Shown here one piece after another: positions 9,301-17,415 of a DNA stretch of 64,000 nt. The position numbers and the translations under genes were made by a program. The notes under the pieces are model-generated. The model was not told where the DNA came from and did no database searches. It worked only from the letters and a program-made list of their open reading frames with translations. Every line of letters begins with the position of its first letter. The stretch's first letter is position 1. Source of the DNA: UBA5239 sp040394635 (GTDB lineage Bacteria > Verrucomicrobiota > Lentisphaeria > Victivallales > Victivallaceae); assembly GCA_040394635.1 (NCBI GenBank), contig JBEBRW010000015.1, positions 32,746 through 96,745 of the forward strand, in the 5' to 3' direction.

Positions 9301-10222
9301 TGGCAAAGAAGAGATAAAACCGGACGCGCCCGTCGAACCCTCTTTCGATTTCAAGCTTTTTACCGCCGATATCGACCTGAAGGGAATCACCTATTCGGAG
9401 GTGAACAAACTCGCCCTGACCGCCAAAGTCTCCGGCGACGGCCCGCAATTGAACCTCGATCCGGTGATCCTGACCGTGAACGACACTCCGGTGAATCTGA
9501 AATGCGAGGCCAAAAGCGAATCCGGCGGCCTCCTCTACGATCTGAAATGCAACACCGCCAAACTCGATATCGGCCCGGTCACCACCCCCATGTTCGAGGG
9601 CTCCATGAAGGACCTCGCCGGCATCGCCGAAAATGTCGAGCTGCAGCTCACCGGACGGGGCGTCCGAATGCCCGCGCTGTGGGATAACATGAATGGGCAA
9701 TTGACCTCGTCGTTCAGCGATATTTCGATCCCGGACCAGTTGCAGTCGACCATCCCAGGCCGGATCTTCTTCCTGCCGTTCCGGGCGGTGAATGAAATCC
9801 GCAACCAGCTCGGCGGCGTCCGCAACAAACGCCTCGGCAACGCCTTCAGCCGGATCGTTTCCAGCTCAAAAGATATGCGGTTCAACGAAGGCACCGTCAA
9901 TGTCACCATTCGCGACGGCCGCCTTTATCTGGACAACGTCGATTTCAGCGGCGATTTCATCAAACAGCTGAAATTCGCCGGCGCCCTCGGCTTCGGCACC
10001 GACTCCAGCATGCTGGTGGATTCGACCATCAACGTCGAGGAAGTCATCCTGCCGATCACCATGCGCGGCACGGCCTACAATCCGGAGCCGGATTACGCCG
10101 CCGCCATCGTCAAATTCGCCGCCATCAACACCACTTCGCTGGTGAAAAATATCCTCGGGATTTTCAGCAGCGGCAACCTCCAGGACCTGATCGAAGGCGT
10201 CTCCGAGGCCCTGAGCCCCTGA
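6344..10222 (+). CDS. AsmA/TamB-like giant membrane-anchored protein
   Basis: 1292 residues with one N-terminal membrane helix (about residues 10-35) and the rest predicted periplasmic. The opening (helix, then GEEIVAEKFEISPFRSKVYVRNLRLG) is the AsmA-type start. The body is a long series of amphipathic beta-strands with repeated D-x-x-x-x-x-F and LDL patterns, and the end resembles the AsmA C-terminal region (DGRLYLDNVDFSGDF). Members of this superfamily are thought to form beta-taco bridges that move phospholipid to the outer membrane. That role is inferred from the family; the exact subfamily is not certain. Confidence 0.75.
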   Translation: MIFKRICKYFGYTTVWIAVAVLAVLLVIYLLIINSGFITKVVLPVASIISGEEIVAEKFEISPFRSKVYVRNLRLGKVENPRVTIGAVETGYGLWRTIGGTPQLYDTLADGVNVYITLDPKAAPDDILPEKLAEQISRKLNVDLRDIAVRNSNVYLKNAKSTLTVSNIGLTLDRLQNSRNGTLKINAKTSFKAGNNILVDSERLKINSVFRFSRSSVPELLKVNITVDDISGRINDLPVKQQSLSLSVDGVTSETNQLLVRNLTFQQLIDGQVKSNISLQGRYRPTDKTAMARVKVNPLSPELIRLASIYFADIDPGRAELFYDGRLEWSNTGTVNSKGSLKLTREEPVTILGTKLELPEWSYTHTHDLTYNYLRRETLLRAFSFACVEQNRDVISLVLGTKPLQIRFDPSARRKLAGNAPDWKFKVDNLNLSVFNPLLLTWEIYFGDNSIANIEIDGILSRQRSGFDIKSKVNAKQYFMRIDDVDLEFVPIDATVTVDGNIDPFTRMFTIDKAIADESTAKGPVGHAEITGIWDLNTFVLTTHTEVSGVNNMDVSQQPMIPDFVRDIIDDVMSKFAPAEFRFSADSVLDLWNGFLRVPRSRLRMLQPNREQIVDIADYYINWDADDVIMGPCTATVNFKDFDIAQVNGWLPERAPLRGEGTASGRVFYKMDGLATFMEAEVDLLTENLSLKIQDQLFKDIRFAPRFKISLTDYDLVKLDHMRLYVRQGEKTELDFRLAPTSGSISIEAQNPLLQAELAIAAFNLPDLNILGLNWRFNEGLLDATLKGTFRKFSREMQLQGDVRADRLSMAHPEIYRKNLTLHNRFKLDINEFRQFNFSEFNLDMKSGGDAAVVALQGNFTPEGGSAQIDCTIFNRNFLPVFYRHSTLEGIMKGKIELKIADSWQTTHFAGKIELDQLKTPKMNDAVSGHADIKYLDDHGKITSTGNILHLDNLADITWDRHDSYFKIESTKLDLLQLQKLLLKPNGKEEIKPDAPVEPSFDFKLFTADIDLKGITYSEVNKLALTAKVSGDGPQLNLDPVILTVNDTPVNLKCEAKSESGGLLYDLKCNTAKLDIGPVTTPMFEGSMKDLAGIAENVELQLTGRGVRMPALWDNMNGQLTSSFSDISIPDQLQSTIPGRIFFLPFRAVNEIRNQLGGVRNKRLGNAFSRIVSSSKDMRFNEGTVNVTIRDGRLYLDNVDFSGDFIKQLKFAGALGFGTDSSMLVDSTINVEEVILPITMRGTAYNPEPDYAAAIVKFAAINTTSLVKNILGIFSSGNLQDLIEGVSEALSP

Positions 10223-10301
10223 TATCGCTCATCCCACTCATTTCGAGGCGGAAGTTGACCATTTCTCCCAATGGTAAAAACAACCAGAAGGTAGAAATAT
10301 C

Positions 10302-11690
10302 ATGAGTGATTACAGTTATCTGTGGAAAAGAGAAAACCCCTTTTATTCGCTGCACAAAGAAGTCTGGGAACGCTCCCGCGCCGCCTACTCCGGCGGTACC
10401 GACTACATCGATCAGGCCCTGATCAAACACATCTCCGAAGTGGACCTGGAATTCGCCGAGCGCCGCAGCCGCGCCTATTATTTCAACTACCCGCGCAAAA
10501 TCGCGCGTCTGATCACCCAGTATGTGTTGTCCGAGGAACCCCGCCGCCGCGACGTCGCTCCGGAGCTGGAGGAGGATTTCTCGCGCAGCGGCCTGCGCAC
10601 CAACGAAGTCATGCGCCAGTTTTCAACCATGCTCAATGTGTATGGCACGGCGTGGCTCCTGGTGGACATGCCGGAGTTCTCCGGCGAACTCGATCCCGAG
10701 CGCCAGCGGCGCGAGCGCATCAGACCCTACGCGCTCACCCTCTCCCCGCTGGCCGTCGTCGATTGGAGTTATGGTGAGGACGGAGCGCTGGACTGGGCGG
10801 TGGTGGCTGAACACGGTACTCATGGTCCCAACCCCTTCCTTCCTCCCGTACGGTTCAGCCGCCGCCGCCTCTGGACCAGAAATGAGTGGTACCTTTTCGA
10901 ACGCGAAAACAACACCGGCACGATTCACCTGAAAAACAGCGCCGTTCACGGCCTCGGCCGCGTGCCGCTGATCCGCGGCATCGAATCCGATGGTTACGGC
11001 ATGGACGCCAGCCACTGGTTCGAGGACGCGGTACGCATTTCCGACGCCATTTTGAACAACGAATCCGAGGCGCAGATGAACGCCGTCAAACAGATGTTCG
11101 GCGTGCTCGTCATCTCCGAAGGTTTCGCCCGCAGCGCCCGCAGCAATACCCCGGAACAGGGCGAAGGCAGTCCCAAATTCAGCCACGTACTCGCCCGCTC
11201 CGCCGCCATCTGGGAGAGCAACGAGGAAAAAGGCATCAGCCGCTACATCTCCCCCTCCGGCATCGAAACGCAGGCCATCCGCTCCGAAAATCTCCACCTG
11301 AAAAAAGAGCTTTTCGACGTCATCGGACTCGCCGTGCAGAAGGATAGCGCCACCGAACAGACCGCCGAGTCCAAAGCCTGGGATTACCAGAACGTCAAAC
11401 AGTTCCTCGTCACCCGCGCCGACATTCTCGAGCAGACCGAGCTCCTCGCCTGGGAGCTGATGCACTGCTGGGACCGCAGCGTGGAAATTCCCGAGATCGT
11501 TTACAACCGCGATTTCGCCGTGACCGACCTGAAAAACTCCGTCGAGGCCCTAATCGGCATCGAGCAACTCCACCAGAGCGCCGAGTTCAAAAAAGAGATC
11601 GCCCGCACTGCCGTCGTGTTGCTGGAAAAGATCAACAAGATCACCCCCGCCGTCCGCCGCCGCATCCTGGAGGAAATCGAAAATGCTTGA
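10302..11690 (+). CDS. Phage portal protein
   Basis: 462 residues resembling tailed-phage portal proteins: an N-terminal region (NPFYSLHKEVWERSRAAYSGG), a central alpha/beta wing (PYALTLSPLAVVDW, then GLGRVPLIRGIES), the helical stem with AVRISDAILNNESEAQMNAV, and a C-terminal helical crown. Portals form the dodecameric ring through which DNA enters the procapsid. It is the first of three plus-strand phage-type genes, and its stop overlaps the next start. Its GC content matches the surrounding core genes, so it is not a recent arrival. No capsid, protease or head-completion gene follows. Confidence 0.75.
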   Translation: MSDYSYLWKRENPFYSLHKEVWERSRAAYSGGTDYIDQALIKHISEVDLEFAERRSRAYYFNYPRKIARLITQYVLSEEPRRRDVAPELEEDFSRSGLRTNEVMRQFSTMLNVYGTAWLLVDMPEFSGELDPERQRRERIRPYALTLSPLAVVDWSYGEDGALDWAVVAEHGTHGPNPFLPPVRFSRRRLWTRNEWYLFERENNTGTIHLKNSAVHGLGRVPLIRGIESDGYGMDASHWFEDAVRISDAILNNESEAQMNAVKQMFGVLVISEGFARSARSNTPEQGEGSPKFSHVLARSAAIWESNEEKGISRYISPSGIETQAIRSENLHLKKELFDVIGLAVQKDSATEQTAESKAWDYQNVKQFLVTRADILEQTELLAWELMHCWDRSVEIPEIVYNRDFAVTDLKNSVEALIGIEQLHQSAEFKKEIARTAVVLLEKINKITPAVRRRILEEIENA

Positions 11691-11976
11691 CGATAAATTC
11701 ACCGAAAAAGTGATCATTAAAATACCGGACTCCACCCTCGACGGCGTGATGACGTATCAGGAATACGTCGGCCACGCCGTGGTCATGGAAAACACCGTCA
11801 CCCTGGTCGAGCCGAAGTCCAAAGTCATCCTGAACCGCACCTTCCTGGTCAAAACCAGATGCGAGCCCATCCCCGGCGCCGTCATCATCTACCGCGACGA
11901 GGCGCACCACCTGAAAACCGTCCGGACCTGCCGGACGCTCACCGGGCAGCTGGAATGCTACCGATGCACAAGCTGA
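11683..11976 (+). CDS. Small phage-associated hypothetical protein
   Basis: 97 residues, mostly beta, with no signal peptide. It overlaps the end of the portal gene by 8 bp and the terminase start by 13 bp. A polar C-terminus (RTCRTLTGQLECYRCTS) carries a Cys pair. No family recognised; its position between portal and terminase suggests a packaging or head accessory. Confidence 0.6.
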   Translation: MLDDKFTEKVIIKIPDSTLDGVMTYQEYVGHAVVMENTVTLVEPKSKVILNRTFLVKTRCEPIPGAVIIYRDEAHHLKTVRTCRTLTGQLECYRCTS

Positions 11977-13232
11977 AACCGGCGTTCATCAAGACCGCCG
12001 ACCAACTCCGGGCCATACGATTAATCAAGAGCCGCGCCGCCAACATCCTGTTATTCGGCGGCTCGCGCTCCGGCAAAACCTTCATCCTGGTTTACGGCAT
12101 CATCTGCCGCGCGCTGCAGGCGCCGGGCAGCCGCCACGTGATCCTGCGTTACCGTTTCAACGCGGTCAAGCAGTCCGTCGGCTACGACACGCTGCCCAAG
12201 GTCATGCAAACGGCCTTCCCGGAGGTCCGCTACGAGCTCAACCGCAGCGACTGGTTCATCCGGCTCCCGAACGGCTCCGAAATCTGGCTCGGCGGCCTCG
12301 ACGACCACCTGCGCGTCGACAAAATCCTGGGCAAGGAATACGCCACCGTCTACTTCAACGAATGCTCCGAAATCAGTTACCACGCAGTAACCACCGCCAT
12401 GAGCCGACTGGCCCAGAAAACGGAGGTCCCGAACAAGGCGTTTTTCGACTGCAATCCGAGCGGCAAATCGCACTGGAGCTACCAGCTTTTCGTCCAGAAA
12501 ATCGAGCCGCAGGGCAAAATGCCGCTGAAGTTCCCCGCCCGCTACGCCTGTATGCAGATGAATCCGTATGGCAACTCCGCGAACCTGCCCCCAGGCTACA
12601 TCGAGGAAACCCTGAACGGCCTCCCCGAACGCCAGCGCCAGCGCTTCCTCGAGGGTTCCTGGCTCGATGACGTCGCCGGGGCCCTCTGGCACCGCGCCAT
12701 GATCGAGCCGCACCGCGTGGCGGGCGCACCCTGTTTGAACCGGATCGTGATCGGGGTGGACCCCGCGGTCACCTCGCGCCCGGATTCCGACGAAACGGGC
12801 ATTGTGGCGGCGGGCATCGGCCCCGACAATCATTTTTACGTGCTGGCGGACGCCTCGCTGCACGGCACCCCCGCCGAGTGGGCCCGGGCCGTCGACGCCG
12901 TCTACCGCCAGTTCCACGCCGACCGGGTGATCGCCGAGGTCAACAACGGCGGCGAACTGATCACCGCCAATCTGCGCAACGTCAACCCGTCGCTGAGCTG
13001 CCGCAGCATTACCGCCTCGCGCGGCAAAATCGTCCGTGCCGAACCCATCGCCGCGCTATATGAGCTCGGCCGCGTCCACCACGTCGGCACCTTCTCCGAC
13101 CTCGAGGACCAGATGTGCAACTACAATCCGCTGACGCCCCGCAGTTCCAGCCCCGACCGCATGGACGCGCTGGTCTGGGCCCTGACCGAGCTCTCCGCCA
13201 CCCCCGGCGGCTCCCGCGCGATCATCGCCTGA
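11964..13232 (+). CDS. Phage terminase large subunit
   Basis: 422 residues from the ATG at 11964; the frame is open further upstream, but that part is only the shadow of the preceding gene. The Walker A motif GGSRSGKT lies at residues 32-39, a Walker-B-like VYFNECSE at 129-136, and the RNase-H-like nuclease begins at VIGVDPAVTSRPDSDETG with a conserved Asp. This is the ATPase/nuclease that packages phage DNA through the portal. Portal before terminase is the reverse of the usual order. It ends 1 bp from the convergent marR gene. Confidence 0.88.
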   Translation: MHKLKPAFIKTADQLRAIRLIKSRAANILLFGGSRSGKTFILVYGIICRALQAPGSRHVILRYRFNAVKQSVGYDTLPKVMQTAFPEVRYELNRSDWFIRLPNGSEIWLGGLDDHLRVDKILGKEYATVYFNECSEISYHAVTTAMSRLAQKTEVPNKAFFDCNPSGKSHWSYQLFVQKIEPQGKMPLKFPARYACMQMNPYGNSANLPPGYIEETLNGLPERQRQRFLEGSWLDDVAGALWHRAMIEPHRVAGAPCLNRIVIGVDPAVTSRPDSDETGIVAAGIGPDNHFYVLADASLHGTPAEWARAVDAVYRQFHADRVIAEVNNGGELITANLRNVNPSLSCRSITASRGKIVRAEPIAALYELGRVHHVGTFSDLEDQMCNYNPLTPRSSSPDRMDALVWALTELSATPGGSRAIIA

Positions 13233-13233
13233 G

Positions 13234-13719
13234 TTATTTCGCCTGATCTTTGTCCTGGACGTGCCCGTACAGTTTGTCGAAAATTTCCAGCAGACTGGCC
13301 ACTTCCTGCTCCGACAGCACCGTCATCATATCCCGGGTTTTCTCCGCATAAAAAGCATCGATTTTCTTCAGCTCTTCCTTCATTTTGTCGGATACCCTGA
13401 TCCGGATGGCGCGGCGGTCGTACTGGTCCTTGGCCCTGGCCAGGACCTCTTTTTGCACCAGCACGTCGATCATTTCAGACGCGGAAGCGGGACTGATGCC
13501 CAGCTTTTCGGATATTTCCTTCAGGCTGATCCCTTCCGGATTGTCCTCGGTCAAATGAACCACGGCCCTGAACGCTTTCATCTGGCGAAACGTCATATCC
13601 TTGAACATCTGCTTGAGAACCCCCGAATTTTTCATCTCCAGGGTGATGTCCCGCAAATAATCCGTCAGGAAAAATCCTCTTTGCCAAATCCGGCTGAATT
13701 TGTCGTTAGAATTCAACAT
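13234..13719 (-). CDS. MarR-family transcriptional regulator
   Basis: About 161 residues with the MarR winged helix: helices around MTFRQMKAFRAVVHL, then ISLKEISEKLGISPASASEMIDVLVQKEVL as the recognition HTH, and the wing at DQYDRRAIRIRVSDKM with the conserved DRR. The start is the ATG at 13719, preceded by GGAGG at a 10-nt spacing. The ligand and targets are unknown. It heads a minus-strand block but is separated from pilT by a structured gap. Confidence 0.88.
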   Translation of the reverse strand: MLNSNDKFSRIWQRGFFLTDYLRDITLEMKNSGVLKQMFKDMTFRQMKAFRAVVHLTEDNPEGISLKEISEKLGISPASASEMIDVLVQKEVLARAKDQYDRRAIRIRVSDKMKEELKKIDAFYAEKTRDMMTVLSEQEVASLLEIFDKLYGHVQDKDQAK

Positions 13720-13801
13720 AATACGCAATCCTCCAATTACTTCGGAATACCAAAATATACCACATATGAAAGGATTTGCAACAAAATAAAGGGAATTTTT
13801 T

Positions 13802-13880
13802 AACCACGAAGAAATGTAAATCTTATTGACCGCCGAAGCCGGCGGTCAATAAGATTCGTGAATATTTGTAATTCATGGTT
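13802..13880. repeat. Nested inverted repeat with a perfect 16-bp stem
   Basis: Positions 13820-13835 and 13840-13855 are exact inverted complements with a 4-nt loop. They are surrounded by weaker outer arms (13802-13810 with 13872-13880, one mismatch). It lies just downstream of the pilT stop on the minus strand and may stop or protect that transcript, but there is no T-tract. Confidence 0.65.
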
Positions 13881-13892
13881 AAAGAGAAGAGT

Positions 13893-14990
13893 TTAGCCCA
13901 CGATCTGGCTGTCACCCTGCGAGAGGAAAATCCCCTGGAAGTTCATCTTCAACTGGCCCGGATTGTCCGAAGCCGCCAGCGCTTCTTCCTCGGTGATGAT
14001 CCCTTCCTGCACGTGGTCGTACAGGTCCTGGTTGAAGGTCTGCATGCCGTCGTTGCGGCCGGCGGAAATGGCGCCGGGCAGTTTTTCCAGTTTGTCGTCG
14101 AGAATCAGCTTGGAAACCAGCGGGATATTGATCATGATTTCGCAGATCGGGGCGCGGCCGCCGCCGAACGCTTTCGGCACCAGGCGCTGCGAGATCACCG
14201 ACACCAGATTGTTCGCCAGCGATTCGCGGATCTGGTCCTGCTCGTCGCGGCTGAAAAAGTCGAGGATACGGGTGATCGACTGCGACGCGTTCGACGCGTG
14301 CAGCGTGGTGATGACCAGGTGCCCGGTATCGGCGGCCTGCAGTGCGGCCTCGAAGCTGTTGCGGTCGCGCATTTCACCGACCATGATGATGTCCGGGTCC
14401 TGGCGCAGGCAGTGTTTCAGCGCGCTGGCAAACGACTCGGTGTCGATCCCGACTTCGCGCTGCTCGAAAAACGATTTTTTATCCTCGAATTCATATTCGA
14501 TCGGGTCCTCGATGGTGATCACGTGGCGGTTCATGTTCACATTCACGTGCTCGAGCATGGCGGCCAGCGTGGTCGATTTACCGGACCCGGTGGTCCCGGT
14601 CATCAGGATGATACCGCGCGAACGCTCGGAAAGCACCTGCAGCACCGGCGGCAGCCCGAGTTCCTCAAAGGTCATGAGCTTATTCTTCACATGGCGCATG
14701 GTGATGCTGATGGAGTTGCGCTGGCGGTGGATGTTCAACCGGAAACGGCCCACTTCTTCTTCCAGGTGCGACAGGTCGAGGTCGCCGGTTTTTTCGAAGA
14801 CGGCGATCTGGGCGTCGTTGGCGACTTCCTTCATGAAGTGCATCAGCATCTCATAATCCGGCACGAAATCCGTTTCGACCAATTCCCCGTCCAGGCGGAC
14901 GAAAACCGGCGAGTTCTGCTTGATATGGATGTCGGAAGCTCCATTGCTCACCGCATAGTCGAGCAGATTGTGCAGAATTGAGTTGATCAT
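13893..14990 (-). CDS. pilT: Type IV pilus twitching ATPase PilT
   Basis: 365 residues, full length. It shows the N-terminal PAS-like start with GASDIHI, Walker A GTTGSGKSTT near residue 138, the Asp box ITIEDPIEYEF, Walker B DPDIIMVGEMRD and the His box HLVITTLHA. PilT is the cytoplasmic hexamer that retracts type IV pili. AAGGAG stands 8 nt before the ATG. It is the only pilus motor gene in the window, although a prepilin-like protein is encoded at 35224-35949. Confidence 0.93.
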   Translation of the reverse strand: MINSILHNLLDYAVSNGASDIHIKQNSPVFVRLDGELVETDFVPDYEMLMHFMKEVANDAQIAVFEKTGDLDLSHLEEEVGRFRLNIHRQRNSISITMRHVKNKLMTFEELGLPPVLQVLSERSRGIILMTGTTGSGKSTTLAAMLEHVNVNMNRHVITIEDPIEYEFEDKKSFFEQREVGIDTESFASALKHCLRQDPDIIMVGEMRDRNSFEAALQAADTGHLVITTLHASNASQSITRILDFFSRDEQDQIRESLANNLVSVISQRLVPKAFGGGRAPICEIMINIPLVSKLILDDKLEKLPGAISAGRNDGMQTFNQDLYDHVQEGIITEEEALAASDNPGQLKMNFQGIFLSQGDSQIVG

Positions 14991-15015
14991 AGTCTATCTC
15001 CTTGTTGTTCTAAGC

Positions 15016-15735
15016 TCACTTGTTGTAGGGGCGCATCAGCGCCAGCATTTCGCGCACGGCCTGTTCCATGCCCACCATCACCGCGCGGGCCACGATACTG
15101 TGCCCGATATTCAGTTCCTGCAGGTGCGGAATTTCCAGGATTCCCGCGATATTCTGATAATCGATGCCATGCCCGGCATTGACTTTCAACCCGATTTCAT
15201 GTCCGTGCAGCGCGGCCGCGATCAGGCGGTCCAGCTCGGCGCGCTGTTCCACCCCGGACGCATTGGCAAACGATCCCGTGTGCAGCTCGATATAATCCGC
15301 CCCGATCGACTGCGCCGCGCTGATCTGCTTCAGGTCCGGATCGATGAAAATACTGACGACGATCCCCTTTTCCTGCAGATCCTTGACCGTGGCGGCCAGG
15401 TTGTCGAGCTGCCCGATCACGTCAAGGCCGCCCTCGGTAGTCAGCTCCTGGCGCTTCTCCGGCACCAGACAACTGCTGTGCGGTTTGACCCGGCCGGCGA
15501 TCTGGACCATTTCCGGCGTGGCGGCCATTTCCATATTCAGGAAATTGACGCTGGCCTTCAGCTCCTCGATATCGCGGTCGTTCACATGACGGCGGTCTTC
15601 GCGCAGGTGCGCGGTAATGCCCCACGCACCGGCCTTTTCACAAAATCTCGCCGCTTCCACCGGACTCGGATATTTGGCCAACCGCGCCTGACGCACCGTC
15701 GCCACATGGTCGATATTTACACCCAGCTTCAACAT
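15016..15735 (-). CDS. pdxJ: Pyridoxine 5'-phosphate synthase
   Basis: 239 residues, typical PdxJ length. The N-terminus MLKLGVNIDHVATVRQAR and the block GITAHLREDRRHVNDRDI are diagnostic. The enzyme condenses 1-deoxyxylulose 5-phosphate with 3-amino-2-oxopropyl phosphate in the DXP-dependent vitamin B6 pathway. It follows the TIM-barrel gene at 15742-16509 and ribE on the same strand with gaps under 10 bp, so the three probably form a cofactor operon. Confidence 0.95.
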   Translation of the reverse strand: MLKLGVNIDHVATVRQARLAKYPSPVEAARFCEKAGAWGITAHLREDRRHVNDRDIEELKASVNFLNMEMAATPEMVQIAGRVKPHSSCLVPEKRQELTTEGGLDVIGQLDNLAATVKDLQEKGIVVSIFIDPDLKQISAAQSIGADYIELHTGSFANASGVEQRAELDRLIAAALHGHEIGLKVNAGHGIDYQNIAGILEIPHLQELNIGHSIVARAVMVGMEQAVREMLALMRPYNK

Positions 15736-15741
15736 GTTCGT

Positions 15742-16509
15742 TTAAACTCCTGTATTAAAAGTTAAGAAAAATTCTCTCAGCACCACCAGCTCGTTTTCCA
15801 CCGTCTCGCTCCGCGACATCAGCGGCATGACCAGATACGGCAGCTGCCACTGGAATTCGCGGCCGACTTCCAGCCACGGCTGCAGCAGGCGGTTCACCAG
15901 CCGGTTCCCGGTTTCGGGCTCATAAATAAAATGCACCAGCCGCACGTCGAACCGGATCCAATGCAGCATGTCGACCAGGTTCAGCTCCCGCCCGGCCAGC
16001 TCATGCGGATGCACGTCGATGGCGAAACCGATATTCGGGCACATCAGCTCGGTCAGAAATCCCAGGTATGCCTCGGACGTACCCTTCGCCTCCGCCAGAA
16101 ACGGCACCCGCACCGGCAGCAGCAAATACAGATTGTTGCGCAGCAAATCCGCCGCCAGGCGCTTGATCAGCGTCACCGTCTCGTACCGCCGCTGCGGCTC
16201 CTCGAAACAGCTCTCCAGCCCGAAATCGACCACCACCCCCGTGGCCCCCAGCTGCCCCGCCGCGTCCAGCAATACCGCCATCTGCTGCAGGAAATGGGTT
16301 TTGATGCGGTCCGACTGCATACCGATTTCGCGGGTCAGCTCGCTCGGCATCAGTCCGTTGAAATAAAACACGCCCGGCAGTTTGCCCACCGGCAAAGAAT
16401 GATTCAGCAGCGCCCCGGACAGCTCCACCGCCCCGAACACATCGTTCAGCTGCGGCAGCGGGCACTCCGGCGGCATATGCAACAAACTGATTCCGAAACG
16501 CTCCGTCAT
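15742..16509 (-). CDS. Sugar-isomerase-like TIM-barrel protein
   Basis: 255 residues resembling the xylose-isomerase-like / AP-endonuclease-2 TIM-barrel superfamily: strand-helix alternation with ATGVVVDFGLESC, LYLLLPVRVPF and NIGFAIDVHPHEL in the positions where family members carry metal ligands. No specific family was recognised and the reaction is unknown. It lies between ribE and pdxJ with 6-8 bp gaps, so a link to cofactor metabolism is possible, but proximity is the only evidence. Confidence 0.55.
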   Translation of the reverse strand: MTERFGISLLHMPPECPLPQLNDVFGAVELSGALLNHSLPVGKLPGVFYFNGLMPSELTREIGMQSDRIKTHFLQQMAVLLDAAGQLGATGVVVDFGLESCFEEPQRRYETVTLIKRLAADLLRNNLYLLLPVRVPFLAEAKGTSEAYLGFLTELMCPNIGFAIDVHPHELAGRELNLVDMLHWIRFDVRLVHFIYEPETGNRLVNRLLQPWLEVGREFQWQLPYLVMPLMSRSETVENELVVLREFFLTFNTGV

Positions 16510-16516
16510 AGCCGCC

Positions 16517-17167
16517 TCACCAACCCGCCTTCAACAGCGTATCCATGGTCACATCGCTCCCCTTGCCGTAGCCCATCAGCCCCAGCTGGTGCCGCACGTA
16601 TTTGGCCAGCAGGTCGCTCTCCAGATTGATCATATCGCCGGTCTTGCGCTCGGTGAGCGCCGTTTCGCCCATGGTCAGCGGAATCAGGTGCACGCTGAAA
16701 CTGTCCGCCTTGACCGTGACCGGCGTCAGCGAAATTCCGTCGATGGCAATACACCCCTTGCTGATCAGGTACGGCCGGAGCTCGTCCGGCAGCTCGATCC
16801 ACGCCTCGATGTCGGCGCCGTTCTTCTTCGTGCCCAGGAAACGCCCCACGCAGTCGATGTGCCCGGTGACGATATGCCCGTCCAGCCGTCCCCCCGCCTG
16901 CATTGAACGCTCCATATTCACGGCCGCGCCCAGCGGCAGGCTGCCGAGGTTGGTGCGCCGCAGCGTCTCCTCCATCACGTGAAACTCAAACGAACCGTCC
17001 GCCAGCGTTTTTTCCAGCGTCAGGCAACATCCGTTGCAGGCGATGCTGTCGCCGCTGCGGACCGTGCCGCTGAATTCCTTGCGCGGGGTCAATACCAGCT
17101 TGCCGTTGCCGCCGGCCACCTTGCGTTCCTTGATGGTTCCGGTTATTTCAATAAGTCCTGTAAACAT
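16517..17167 (-). CDS. ribE: Riboflavin synthase alpha subunit
   Basis: 216 residues. It begins with the hallmark MFTGLIE and contains two lumazine-binding repeats, each with the G-H-x-V-T-G-H-type block (LDGHIVTGHIDCVG, about residue 95) and SIACNGCCLTL / CIAIDGISLTP. It dismutates two 6,7-dimethyl-8-ribityllumazine molecules to riboflavin. TAAGGA lies 9 nt before the ATG. GCACTATCGT about 17 nt upstream resembles the GCACTATAAT cores seen at 35984 and 39170. No FMN riboswitch consensus is visible upstream. Confidence 0.95.
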   Translation of the reverse strand: MFTGLIEITGTIKERKVAGGNGKLVLTPRKEFSGTVRSGDSIACNGCCLTLEKTLADGSFEFHVMEETLRRTNLGSLPLGAAVNMERSMQAGGRLDGHIVTGHIDCVGRFLGTKKNGADIEAWIELPDELRPYLISKGCIAIDGISLTPVTVKADSFSVHLIPLTMGETALTERKTGDMINLESDLLAKYVRHQLGLMGYGKGSDVTMDTLLKAGW

Positions 17168-17415
17168 GACGATAATTCCTTACGATAGTGCATCAATGTA
17201 ATACCACCTTGAAAAACTTGCAATCCGGATTCCACAAAATTCTTCCCAAAACGATACCCCCGAGAATTTTTTGTCCACGAATACATGAAAATTTATAGTC
17301 GGGCACACCCCACCGCCTATTGGGATCTTTTTTTCTGTCCACAAAAAATTCTCCAAGTTTCCCACGGCGGTTGACGATTTTCCTTCTGGTATAAATCTGA
17401 AACAAGGAGTTGACC
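17168..17415. repeat. Divergent gap with an imperfect inverted repeat
   Basis: The gap between ribE and the tail-tube-like gene holds 13-bp perfect inverted arms (GAGAATTTTTTGT at 17262-17274 and its complement at 17341-17353) and a further CCACAAAA..TTCT copy at 17231-17244. The arms resemble those of 40071-40150. AAGGAG at 17404-17409 serves the next gene. No confident promoter. Confidence 0.5.

Noticed and set aside
17168..17415. A possible FMN riboswitch upstream of ribE
   Set aside because: The gap lacks the conserved RFN core; it holds only inverted AT-rich arms.
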